Shown here: positions 9,524-20,539 of the stretch, piece after piece
Layout of the letters: the number at the start of each line of letters is the position of its first letter
How positions within the stretch are numbered: the first letter of the stretch is position 1
Assembly: GCA_005656395.1 (NCBI GenBank)
Contig: SRSI01000045.1
Span: 62,001 to 126,000, forward strand
Reading direction: 5' to 3'
From: Strongyloides papillosus
Lineage: Eukaryota > Nematoda > Chromadorea > Rhabditida > Strongyloididae
DNA: 64,000 nucleotides
The notes under the pieces: model-generated
What the model saw: the letters and a program-made list of their open reading frames with translations, nothing else
Told to the model about the DNA's origin: nothing
Database searches by the model: none
Translations under genes and position numbers: made by a program

Positions 9524-9794
9524 CTTTAATTGTGTTTAAACTTTGATATTGTCATAAACTTGAGATTTTAGACCAAATATTTTTTTTATTTACATAAAAA
9601 TACAACTTTAAAAATAAAACTATGATTTTTGTTCAAGATTTATGGTTTTTAAAAAATAAATTTTGGCATTTTTTTACAAAATTCGATAATTTTAACTCTC
9701 GTACCTGTCAAAATATTATGAAAGATTTTTAGAATTAAAAGTTATAAATGGGTATTAATAAAAAAAGAAATTGTTTCTAAATTGATTAAATCAC

Positions 9795-10752
9795 ACAGAA
9801 AAAAATAGGGAAACAATTTTGCGTAAAATGAAATTAATTTTTTCTACTTAATAAAAGTTGAATTTTCTCGATTTGCGACTAATTTTATCGCAATTATATC
9901 GTACATAAAAATTAAAGGAGTGTTTAAAGAGTTATTAAAATAAGTTTCTATTTTTATAAAATATTATTTTTATCTTAAAACATAAGTTGTTTTTAACAAT
10001 ACATTTCAAGATACCAAATTAAAAGTTAATTTTAAAGAAGATTGAAAATGCTTTTAAAAAGAGCATTTAATAGCTTATCATAGATCTTTTTTAATATTCT
10101 TTAATAGTTAAAGTTATTATAATTGTATTTTCTTGTAAAATTATACTTATCTGAAAATCCAATTTTTTACAATGTCTTTAGAGGTTCTCTTTAAAAATTA
10201 AACTTATAAAAAGTTAAAAAATAATATGAATTATCTTATATATAGTAAAAAATATCTTTTACATATTTTAATTCCAAATAAATACAAATAATAAAATAAA
10301 ATTTTTAATAATTAATGCTTTTTGTGATGAAATAATAATTTCTTGTTTTCCGTTATTATCATATGATTGCTTTAAATATTTAAACTCATTGTTGTTAGTA
10401 AATTGTTTGAAGAATGATTGTTGTTAAAACTTCATAACTTTACATAAAATTTAATTCTAATAACGCACTCCATAATATAATACAAAAAACAATAAGTTAG
10501 ACTTCAAGATTAGCATGATATCAAAAAATATTAAGATTAAATAAAAGTAACATTGCTTCAAAATGTCATATATATATTTTCTTAGAAAAAACGACAAAAT
10601 TTATTGGACAACCTATTATTTTACATCGTTTGAAGATTTTTATTGTTGCTTGATATTTCTAAAATTAAATAAAATTTAATTTTCCTAAATGATAGGGAAT
10701 TTTTTTTGCATTTTTTGATAAATTGTCAAAATTTTTCCTTTTTTTTGTGTGT
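9795..10752 (+). repeat. AT-rich repeat X, copy 2 (uninterrupted)
   Basis: Full-length match to 2300-2630 plus 7132-7751, without the DIRS insertion. Ends are imperfect inverted repeats: ATCACACAGAAAAAAATAGG at left, and at right a sequence whose complement reads ATCACACACAAAAAAAAGG. Its right end touches the truncated 5' end of the broken secreted-protein copy, which is what insertion of a mobile element into that gene would leave. The missing 5' part was not found on its left side. Confidence 0.6.
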
Positions 10753-11205
10753 GATGATAGTAATGAAGATCAAAAATTAAGTGATAAAAAGTGAAAACAT
10801 TATAATGAAAAATGTCGTCTTTCTAAAGATATTGCTAATAATGCTGCATGGAAATATATAAGATACATCATCAACGTTACAAACTTAAGTGGATCGAATT
10901 AGCACAGAAAAATTTAAGAACAACATTCAGGACAATAAAAGTAATTTTCCATGCATGTATTAAAACTTGTGAAAAAATATTCAAAAAGAAGACGAAATAA
11001 TAGGATGTATAGAAGATGCGTAAAATACAAAAATAGATGCGATGGCTTTCGTGCTACATATGAAGAAGGTGATTCTATAAAATTAATGATATTGGTAAGA
11101 AATCTAAATGAAGATAAAGGAACAGGACCACGTAAACAAAAAACGACAACAAAAAACCCAAAAGGAGTAAAAGAGAAACCAGGTAGAAGAAGTCGCAAAG
11201 AGTAA
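10750..11205 (+). pseudogene. Broken copy of the secreted basic protein family (copy B)
   Basis: Aligns with copy A across three frames. The first piece, DQKLSDKK (stop) KHYNEKCRLSKDIA, matches the region before YYRCHKTSEIV. After a shift near 10867, HHQRYKLKWIELAQKN matches HHTHYRKKRILLAEKT and runs on to VIFHACIKTCEK. After a second shift at an A run near 10975, the frame 10951-11205 reads KYSKRRRNNR...RCDGFRATYEE and ends in the basic tail GRRSRKE. The signal peptide is gone, cut off by repeat X copy 2. The last 85 codons are still open, so decay is recent. Confidence 0.75.
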
Positions 11206-13303
11206 AGTATGCCCTTGGCAAAAGGAAGCGATAAAAATTGTTAAAGATCATAAAAAAAATCAAAAAACAAATCTCATTTAAATAATAGTTGTCATCAGAA
11301 ATTACATGCATTAAATTATAAAAAATTTGATACAAAAAAATTCAAATACCTTTACAAATTTATGATTTTAAGCAATTTTTTTCATCATTAATGCATGATT
11401 GTGGAATTATTGTTTAAAATAATTCATATAAATTTCAAAAAATAAATGTTAATACTTTAAAAGAATTTATTTTTCTATGCATAATTATGTTATAAATCAT
11501 TACATTGCACAAAATAATTGTAATATAATTTTTTATTTTTGTACATTTGGAGTTCTTTTACATACATAAAGTCATTCCCCACATTTTATTACAATGTAAC
11601 TTTTCATGTTAAAAATATTTATTTATGAAGTTATACTCAAATAAAAGTCTACACACAAGAATTAAAACGATATATTTGGCATGTTCCATTATAAATTTCA
11701 ATGTAATATTAAAAATTAAATTTTGATTTCTTCTACAAAAAGATTATACCAATTCAAAATATTTTTAGAATGATTAAATTTGATAAAAAGATCAATATAA
11801 CAATTATGATAAATGTCAAATTACATTAAAATAAAATGAGTCATTGTTTTTCATAAATTCATATACCTTTGTTTATTCTTGTTTGTGTATTTCTTAGAAA
11901 ACGTATTGTGTATTTTTATAAACATATGTGTCAGTCGTTTCGACTGTATGTACATTTTTCTAAAAAAATATTCATTTGGCAAAAAAATTATGGAATTTCT
12001 TAAAAAATTATACATATTTGTTTATTGTATACACAATTAAGAAAAAATGATTTATTAGTCATAATGACGGAAATTCTCTATAATACCTATGATTGTAAAA
12101 TTTCAATCACAATAACGATTTTGAATTTTAAATATTATGATATCTTTCAACGATGAATAGTGTGTCACCAAGACACATTCATTTTTGTTATCAAAAAACA
12201 TATTCCATGAATCATGAAGCGTCATTATTTGTTTCCATAAGAAGATTAAACTAAGAAATAAAAATTCTCAAATAAAAATATTCTACACTCTTCAATAAAG
12301 TACAAAAATACACCCCTTCCAACATCTACAAACTAAAAAACAAATTCTCCAGTTATTTGTTGAGGTCTATAAATATGCACTTTGATAAAGCGTTTCCAAA
12401 GATCTTTAATAACATTAAATCCTATTAACTTGCATCCATTGCACTGTTATCTTATCTAAATTATAGGAAATGATAAGAGAATGATAGGAAGTGAGATGGC
12501 TTTAAAAAAGTTTTTATACTATATAAATACCACAAGGAGAATAAAGTTATTTCATTTTTTATGCTTTAGGAAAGGAGATAGAAAGAAAAATAATGTATTT
12601 TATTAATAAATGAAATTTTCTTCCATACTAATAAATCAACAGAAAAAATGACAACATCTTTAAAGTTTTATTTACCATGTTGGAATATAAAAATGCGACT
12701 AAATTTAAATACCTCCTAAAACAATTGCAATTATTCATTAGTGATAGATGTTCTTAACAATTACAAAACAATAACATACGTAACAATCAACCTAAAAATA
12801 AATGATGAAAAATAGCATCCCTACAATACTCATCAACTATTTCTGTTAAAAAGAAAGCTTTATATAGTGGGAAAATGTACCTATAAAAAAGTATAAACTT
12901 AACAGATTCTTTTCTTTATACTTTCTAACATATCACTAACTAATCAAAAAAAGTTTATGCATTTCATTTAGTATAACATTCAAAACCAATAAAATAAGCC
13001 TCCAAATTTAACCTTTCCTATCCCATCACTATAATAAAATAATTTTATTAAAAAATTATTACTTATCATCTTATAATTTACAATCACTTATAACTAAGAC
13101 ATAAAACATATTAACGTGTTATTGTCATGATAAGATATCTCTTTCTAAATTCCATTTTTACAGACATATATATACGTATTTATATATACACAACATTTGT
13201 GTGTTATGAAAACGACCTTCTTATTTAGTTAGTCAAATTTACAATAAATATTTTGACATATTATTAGTTTAAAAAAATATAAAATAAATAAACATACATA
13301 AAT
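11206..13303. other. AT-rich spacer upstream of HPPD
   Basis: About 11285-11445 repeats the 3' flank of copy A. The rest shows no gene. The run from about 13140 to 13303 presumably holds the HPPD promoter, but no motif stands out. Confidence 0.5.
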
Positions 13304-14532
13304 ATGGAGGACGTTAAGGTGGATGAAAGTTTTGAGAAGTATAGTGATATTATGGGAAGTTATATGAAGGAGTTCCATCATGTAGAGTTTTATGTTGTTA
13401 ATGCTGTTCAGGTTTGTTTATTGTTTTGTTGGTGAATGATTAATGAATGTGAATATTTACCTTTTAGACTGCTCAGGTTTATTGTATTTTGTATGGATTT
13501 GAGATGTATGCGATTAGTAGAGAGGATTCTGGTGTCGTAAGATATGCAATTAGGAATGGTCCTGTTATTTTAGTATTTTGTAGCAAAGTTGGACTTAAAG
13601 ATAAAGAATGGGATAATCACATAATTAAACATGGTGATTCTATTAAAGACGTTGCATTTAAGGTTAATAATATTGATAAAGTTATTGATTTGTTGAAAAA
13701 AGGTATTGATAATAAACATATAACTGGTGTAGGTATCGAAGAAAGAATATTTCATAATGGCAAATGTATTGGGTATAGAATACAATATGATAATAGTGAT
13801 ATTGTCCACACATTATACGATCCATCCAAGTTTGATGGTTTTTTCCTACCTGGTTTTATCTGTTTTGAACCAAATGTATGTCAATATCTACCTAGAGCCA
13901 TTGAATACCTGGCTCTGGATCATGTTGTACAAAACCACCACGAAGGTACATTAGAAAAAGTAGCAGATTACTACAAAAAATCACTAGGATTAAATAGATT
14001 CTGGTCCATTGACGACAAAACATGCCACTCAGAGTACTCAGCAATGAATGCATGGTTAGTGGTAAACGTTAGCAAAGAAGTCCAAATGACAATAGCTGAA
14101 CCAGTAACCGGAACAAGGAGAGGTCGAGGACAAATCCAGGAATTCCTCGATTTCCACGGCGGCCCAGGTATCCAACACCTAGCACTAAAAGTCGAGAACA
14201 TCATCGAAACAGTTACAAATCTCAAAAAAAGAGGTGTACAATTCCTATCAATCCCAGATGAGTATTATGACGACTTAAAAGAAAGATTAAAAGGACATTA
14301 TGTAAAAATTTATGAAAATTTGGATGATCTTCAAAGATTAAACATACTTGTTGATTTTGATGATAATGGATATTTACTACAAATATTTACAAAACCAGTT
14401 CAAGATCGACCAACACTTTTTTTAGAAATCATACAAAGAGAAAATTTCAATGGTTTTGGGGCAGGAAATTTTAAAAGTCTATTTGAGGCTTTGGAGGCTG
14501 AACAAAAGAAACGTGGTACATTATTTTGTTAA
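13304..14532 (+). CDS. hpd-1: 4-hydroxyphenylpyruvate dioxygenase
   Basis: Two exons, 13304-13411 and 13468-14532, with a 56-base intron (GTTTGT...TTTTAG, phase 0), give 390 residues, matching the family length of about 390. The product converts 4-hydroxyphenylpyruvate to homogentisate in tyrosine breakdown, using O2 and Fe(II). It has two vicinal-oxygen-chelate repeats. The three iron ligands expected are present: H188 in ALDHVV, H273 in GIQHLAL and E356 in LFLEIIQR. The family C-terminal pattern RENFNGFGAGNFKSLFEALE is intact. The start follows an AT-only leader and gives the usual FHHVEFYVVNA opening of the first domain. The codons use more C in the middle of the gene than in the flanks. 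Single gene, convergent with the phospholipase-like gene. Confidence 0.95.
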
Positions 14533-14626
14533 TATTTTTTTAACTAATTTTTTATTTTATTTGCATAAAGTGATATATGTATATTTAGTGAATGATTAAC
14601 AGTTTTAAAGGTTTATATAGAAAATC

Positions 14627-15181
14627 TTACATTCTAACAATTAGTGATTTAAGGAAATTTCTTATACTTGATAGCATTGATAATTTGCGAATCGTTACGT
14701 ATCTTTCATCTTCCTCTTCTGACCACATGGAGTCAGTGTAGGGGAAATATCCCATGACTGTAACGAAATTACAATATACTTGAGCTGTTGTTTTACAATT
14801 AGTATCACTAGAACTATTAGAATCCTCTAAACTAGCTATAAGGCATTGGCAGAAGGTAAGATCACAATAATTCCTTCCTATTTGGTTGTGATAACAATAG
14901 TCATGGTATTTACAACATTGATTCAAATTTTCTATAAAAACATTAGTTATTATTCTTAATAATCAAAAAAAACTATTATTATAATTACCTTTAGCTTTGG
15001 GACACCTATAACTAGCAGATATAGCACTCAACTGCTCATTCTCCCCATTCCCACAAAACCACTGCCCAGTATTTTCATAACGTTGCTGAAGAGTAGGTAG
15101 ATGAGTCAAAGCAATGATAAGCAAGATACAAGATGTTCCTAATAATGAAAGAAATGTATAAAAACAGATACGTGCTATCAT
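14627..15181 (-). CDS. Phospholipase A2-like secreted or membrane-anchored protein
   Basis: Two exons, 15181-14989 and 14931-14627, with a 57-base intron (GTAATT...TTATAG, phase 1); 165 residues. A hydrophobic segment at residues 7-27 is a signal peptide or anchor. Then come WFCGNG and YRCP, and after the splice CCKYHDYCY, the His-Asp catalytic motif of the PLA2 superfamily, followed by CDLTFCQCL. The Cys pattern matches the nematode PLA2-like family and is shorter than classical pancreatic or venom types. It probably acts outside the cell or in the secretory pathway on phospholipids. The calcium-loop glycine motif is only partly evident (WFCGNGE), so activity is uncertain. The 3' end faces HPPD, about 95 bases apart. 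Confidence 0.85.
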
Positions 15182-18086
15182 TAAACTTGAGAGGAATATT
15201 TATAATACCTATCATCTAACTAATTTCACCCTCCACCACACAGACAAATAAATACAAAAAATTATTGATAAAGATTTGAATTATTCAAAATGCAAAAGTA
15301 AAATTAAAAAAACTGTTTGTCATTTTTAGGTAGGAGACTACATGTCTATGATTTATAGTATGTTTTTAATTTTTATATTTACTATACGTTTTTAATATCT
15401 AAATGTGAACAGTGGCACGTAGATATTATTTATATAAAAAGTAGAAGGTATTTTTATTTTAAGTTTAAAGTTATACTTTTTGTTAACATCTTAAAATGAG
15501 GATTAATCTTTGTAAGAAATATGTAATAAATATGTATTTGTTTCATAAAATATTTTTTCTAATCAGTGAGGTTAATAAGTATAATATATATGTGTTATAT
15601 AAGAAAATCGGTTTATAGTTAGTAAAGAGCCTATTAAAATAATTAGTTGATTTATACGTTAAAGAAAGACACTTTGTAGTATTCACCTTGATCCACCCGT
15701 TCCATCAACTTATTTTTGTAAATTATTTCTTTTTTTATACAAAATGTTAACAGTTGGTGCGGAAACAATCAAAATATATATTATTCAAATGTGTTTTTAT
15801 TAAAAAAAGTTGTAAAGTTATAATAATATTCAAAATTATGTTTAAAAGTTTATATTGCTCTATGAATATGAATAATAAGATTTTTCTTTAATTCATAATA
15901 TGTAAGGGTTAAAAAAAGTACATACTATGTAGTAAAGATTGTGAGATATATGTTATATTTGAAATTAACTAATATAACACATTTTTTGGTGCCCTATATA
16001 TGTGATATTTTACCATACTACACTTCTTGATTGGCATCTCTAATATATAAATGTAACTATACTTTGTATTGTTTAACATCATTAATATCTAACGTTCACC
16101 CTAAATATATGTATTTCATTCTTCTTATTGTCCTCAGCATCATCCTCATATCTATTAAATTACATTTGAAACTATATTTACGTTAATTTTTAACCTTTCA
16201 ACATAAAATTTTAAAAAATAAATTAAATAAATTCTTTTAACTGTGTATTTTAGGGGTAACTTTCTAGATAGTTAAGTTATACTAATTAATACAAAGTTAT
16301 TCATCATAACTAATCTGTTGTCAGTTAAATATATATATATTTTAAATGTTTATTTCGATTCTTAAATATAATTTTTACTTTTTATATAGAATAAATATAT
16401 ATAATATTGAAACAAGGTTTTATTAATGTCAATTAATGTCCTTGAAATTAATTCTTTGCTTGGATAAACTTTTATTGAAACCCTAAAGACTGTAACATTT
16501 TTACAACGCTTCTTTATATTATATTTTTATAAAAAAGATAATAAAAAATAAGTTTGTATCTTCTCGACAATTTAATCTTAAAATATTTAATGATAAGATT
16601 TTCATTTTCTTACCGAACACGTCATTGAATAGAGTATACATTATAATCTATTATGCTACATGTATAATATTGAAAATATTATATTGAAGGTAATAAAAAA
16701 ATCAACACCTTTCAATCTGCATTATGTTACATTAGTTTTCATTTATATTTAATATTGTATTACACTCAAAAATGAAACATGTATATATTCTCATTTACCA
16801 TTCCTTTCCTCCAAATACAAAATTATGACTATTCTCCCTTACAATAAACATAATTTATGTATAGTTTTGGGAACTTCTATTACAAGCTAATCATTACTAA
16901 TGATCAAAATATATATTATATGAATGTTCTTTATTTTTACTTTTTTTCTACTTTAAAATCATTTACCTCTCATATCATTTTAAACATACAAAAGTGTCAA
17001 TCATTTTATTTACACTTCTATTCTTTTTTTAGCACCAAGAAAACAAATATCTAACTTTTTTATCTCTTCATTTTTTAAACTATTTTAATAGTAGAGAAAG
17101 CGTAGGCAATAAGTAAATTAATTTACAGATGTGTGTCATTCTAAAAAAAGACTTACACCATAACTATTTAATTTAAGATAACTGTAAAGAAAACCACATT
17201 TCTTTGAGTGCCATTTCTATGTTTCTTTACTCCTATAATATGATTATGCATTTTTTATAACAAATGTTTCAAGTTTCTATAAGACACAATCCAACTACTT
17301 ACTATTATCATTTGCACTATATAAATCTTAACTATTCTATTATTATTTTTATTGATAGTTATTTTTAATTCCTTATATAGGATGATATATGTATAAAAAT
17401 TTATTTTTATATTTTCAACTTTTTATGTCTCAATTGTTTGATTAATTAAATGTAAAATGAACATACAAATTCAAAATAATTATCTCGGTAACTTGAATAT
17501 AAATTAAAAATCTTTCTTAAAAAATTTTATTAAACTTTCCTTTTCTCTCGTGTAATTTATCAATAATATAATTAGACATAAAATTCTAATTTTAATAGTT
17601 TTTTTAAAATATTTTATTAAATTAAATAATATTCGTCAAACTTTTCAAGGTAAAAAAGAAAAGTCTAAATAATTATGTTATCATTTCAATATATTTACAA
17701 CATATTTGGTACTTATTAATATACATACATATTTATTTCAACCACCAATAATAATAATTATTATTATTATCTAATTGATAATACAAACTTAGACATTATT
17801 AATTGACTATAACATTTTACAACATACACATATTTAGATTTTTATTATTATTATACAACCAAAACATATTATTATTAATGTTTTTAGAATATAAATAAAA
17901 TTTAATCTTATGTTTATTAGTAGCTTCATTATTATTTTATGTTATAATATCGTAAAACATCAATTGCCTTCAGATAATTTGCACCTAAAGCATATTTGTT
18001 TTTGTTAATTTTTTACTTCCATTTTGATTGATTAATAATTAATATATAAATAATAAAATTTTTACTATTTTTTAAGATTAGAAATA
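15182..18086. other. AT-rich intergenic region, no gene recognised
   Basis: About 2.9 kb with no supported gene, tRNA or transposon remnant. It contains short AT microsatellites, for example a run of ATA then TTA triplets that forms a palindrome near 17748-17771. Short frames here have no recognisable protein features. Confidence 0.55.
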
Positions 18087-20539
18087 ATGACTGCTGCGGT
18101 TGGGGTGACCAATATTAATGAAAGTCCACCTAAAGGTAATGAATAAATGTTTTTTATTTACTTTAATTTTTTTGATTCTTTATTAGGATGGCTTCGTATA
18201 CAGATGGAACCTATAGATATTCCATTGGAGGGGGATGAAAGCATTCTATTCTCGATAGTACAAAGTTCTATTCCTGGAGCTCATGGTCTTTATTACAAAG
18301 AAAATGGTATACAGAAAGCCTTGAAATATGATTCAAGTAGTGGAAGAATTCATAAACCATCTCAAGGATGGGATTCATCCCCAATTTACGTTAATATAGG
18401 TAACCTAATTAACTATAAATTTCTTATTCTTTTTATATAGCTCATGGATGCCGTCCCTATGGTAAAAAAGCTGATGCATATACAACAGCAACTGAGAGAT
18501 TTGAAAAATCCGTGGAATTGGTACAAAAAATGCTTGGTATGTTAAACATATAATAAAATATCACAATAAAATTATACATAAAATTACCTATCATAAAATT
18601 TTATGGAATTTCAACTTCATTTTTTATCATCTTTTGACATTTAAATTAAAATAATGTTCCATCAATATGATGTATATTTATTTTGATCTGTAGGACATTT
18701 TCATAAAAATTGGTGTTGTATATTTGTTTAATTAATGTGTTTTTATGAAAGAAAAAATTTTAAATTTAATTATGAAATAATAATTTAATTGTATATTTTT
18801 TAGCTGCTTCTGGTGGAATTTATGGAAAGAAAAGTAAAGGATTAGACAGCTTGGCAGTCGGAGCTATATTAAGAGAGAAAGGGCTCCTTAAAAAGAGTAC
18901 ACCAAAAGAAGAGGCTGTTGAAAAGGATATTATTAAGAAAGAGGAAGTATCAAAGAAGGAAAGTGTTAAAAAGGATGATGGTGAAATGAAAAAACTTGAG
19001 AATGAAATAAATGACTTAAAAAATAACAATCTTAAACTAGAGAAAGAACTCAAAGAATGCAAAGACTGGATGATTGAGGCTAAAAAAATGTTTAACGACC
19101 TCCGTGCAACAACCCCATACTCTGAAAAAGAACATATCTCCGAGGCAAGTTATGAAAGTCAAACAAATACCCTTGAAAATATGGATTCATCAAAGATATT
19201 AAGTGAATCACATGAAACTAAGGCCCTTCAATTTGAGAATGATACTTTGAAACAGGAATTAACTATGGCTGAACAGAAGATTACCGAGCTCCAGGAAGAG
19301 ATTGCTAAAAAGGATTTTGCTATGAATAATAATCGTTTTAATTCATCACGTCTTCATCCAACTAATTTGTATACTAATCAACAAAATAGTCAACAACAAA
19401 ATCAAAGTCCATTCTTCCAACAAAGCAGTCAAAACTTCTATCCACCTATTATGAATTGTAGAGGAATTGGAAATCATTGTTGTGGAAGTTATGGAGGGGG
19501 CTATCCAAGTTATTTGGATAATCCTTTATACAGAGCACCATATGAGGAAGAGTTAAATTTAAAGAGAAAACAATTGGAGTTGGCTGATAATAGGATCCAA
19601 ACACTTGAAGCTGAACTTGAATTTGAGAAAAAACGTATAGAGAAGAATGATACAAACCTAAGACATAGTTTTCTAATTAAAAAACAACCATGTGGACTTC
19701 GGAACAAGAATGACATACTAACAACGTAAGTAAACAAAATAAAATACAATTATTAATTATTTTTTTCATTAAAGTGACTTTTTGGTAAAAAATGGTTATG
19801 AAATGAAGAGAACATGGTTTGAAGTTGAGCTACCCTGGAAGGCTACAGATGTCTTTATAGTTGTAAGTTACCATATTTTTATAATCAATCTAAAATCACA
19901 GCTCTGTGAAAGAATTTTAAATTCGATCATTGAAGTATACATATTAATCAAATGTCATAATAAGGTATCTATATAATTCATAATGATACTTTTGTAATTG
20001 AATGTTTGATTATGTATACTTTTAATTATCTAAAACAAAATATCGTTACTTTTTGATGTGTGTTTAAACTACTTTTGTGGTTGTGTATTTGACATTATTT
20101 ATACAAAACCGTTCTAGTAATTATCTTCTTTGCATTTCCATAAATATTAATATGTATATTAATATTAAATATGTTCAAAGAATACTAGGGAACACAAATT
20201 AAAATTCAAAACCTGATAATCTTTTCTACAAAATTCTTGTTAAACTCCATATTAAAACGATTACACGGTTGACGTAAAAATTAAATACTAAAAAAATAAA
20301 GATCACAGAATATTAAAATTAAAATGCATATATTTCAGGGAAGTTTCACCAACTGGGAATGTGCTTTAAAATGTAATCCATTACGTAACAATAAAAACAA
20401 CTACGGAATATGGTGTGATTTACCTAAAGGAACACATGAATTTAAATTTATCGCTGATGGAGCATGGGTACATTCAACTTTCTATCAGGCTTGTTCCAAT
20501 GACTTTAAGACATTGAATAATTTTATTTCCGTTAATTAA
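18087..20539 (+). CDS. TDP-43 N-terminal-like domain, coiled coil and CBM48 (AMPK beta-type glycogen-binding) protein
   Basis: Six exons: 18087-18135, 18187-18399, 18441-18536, 18804-19725, 19775-19862, 20339-20539. All introns are GT-AG and keep phase; 522 residues. Residues about 17-95 resemble the N-terminal oligomerisation domain of TDP-43: PIDIP, PGAHGLYY, then GW followed by YVNI. A Lys/Glu-rich coiled coil (about 140-240) and a Gln/Asn-rich low-complexity stretch follow. A second coiled segment comes next. The last ~90 residues form a carbohydrate-binding module of the AMPK beta type: VELPWKATDVFIV, GSFTNW, GTHEFKFIADGAW. The CBM strand VFIV-GSFTNW is built exactly across the last splice, which supports the model. 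There is no RNA-recognition motif and no kinase. A scaffold linking glycogen or AMPK-like ligands to an oligomer is inference. Confidence 0.82.

Noticed and set aside
13570..13809. Antisense 79-codon frame inside HPPD
   Set aside because: Shadow frame; no independent support.
19449..19749. Antisense frames in the coiled-coil exon of the TDP-43-like/CBM48 gene
   Set aside because: Arise from Lys/Glu codon composition on the coding strand.
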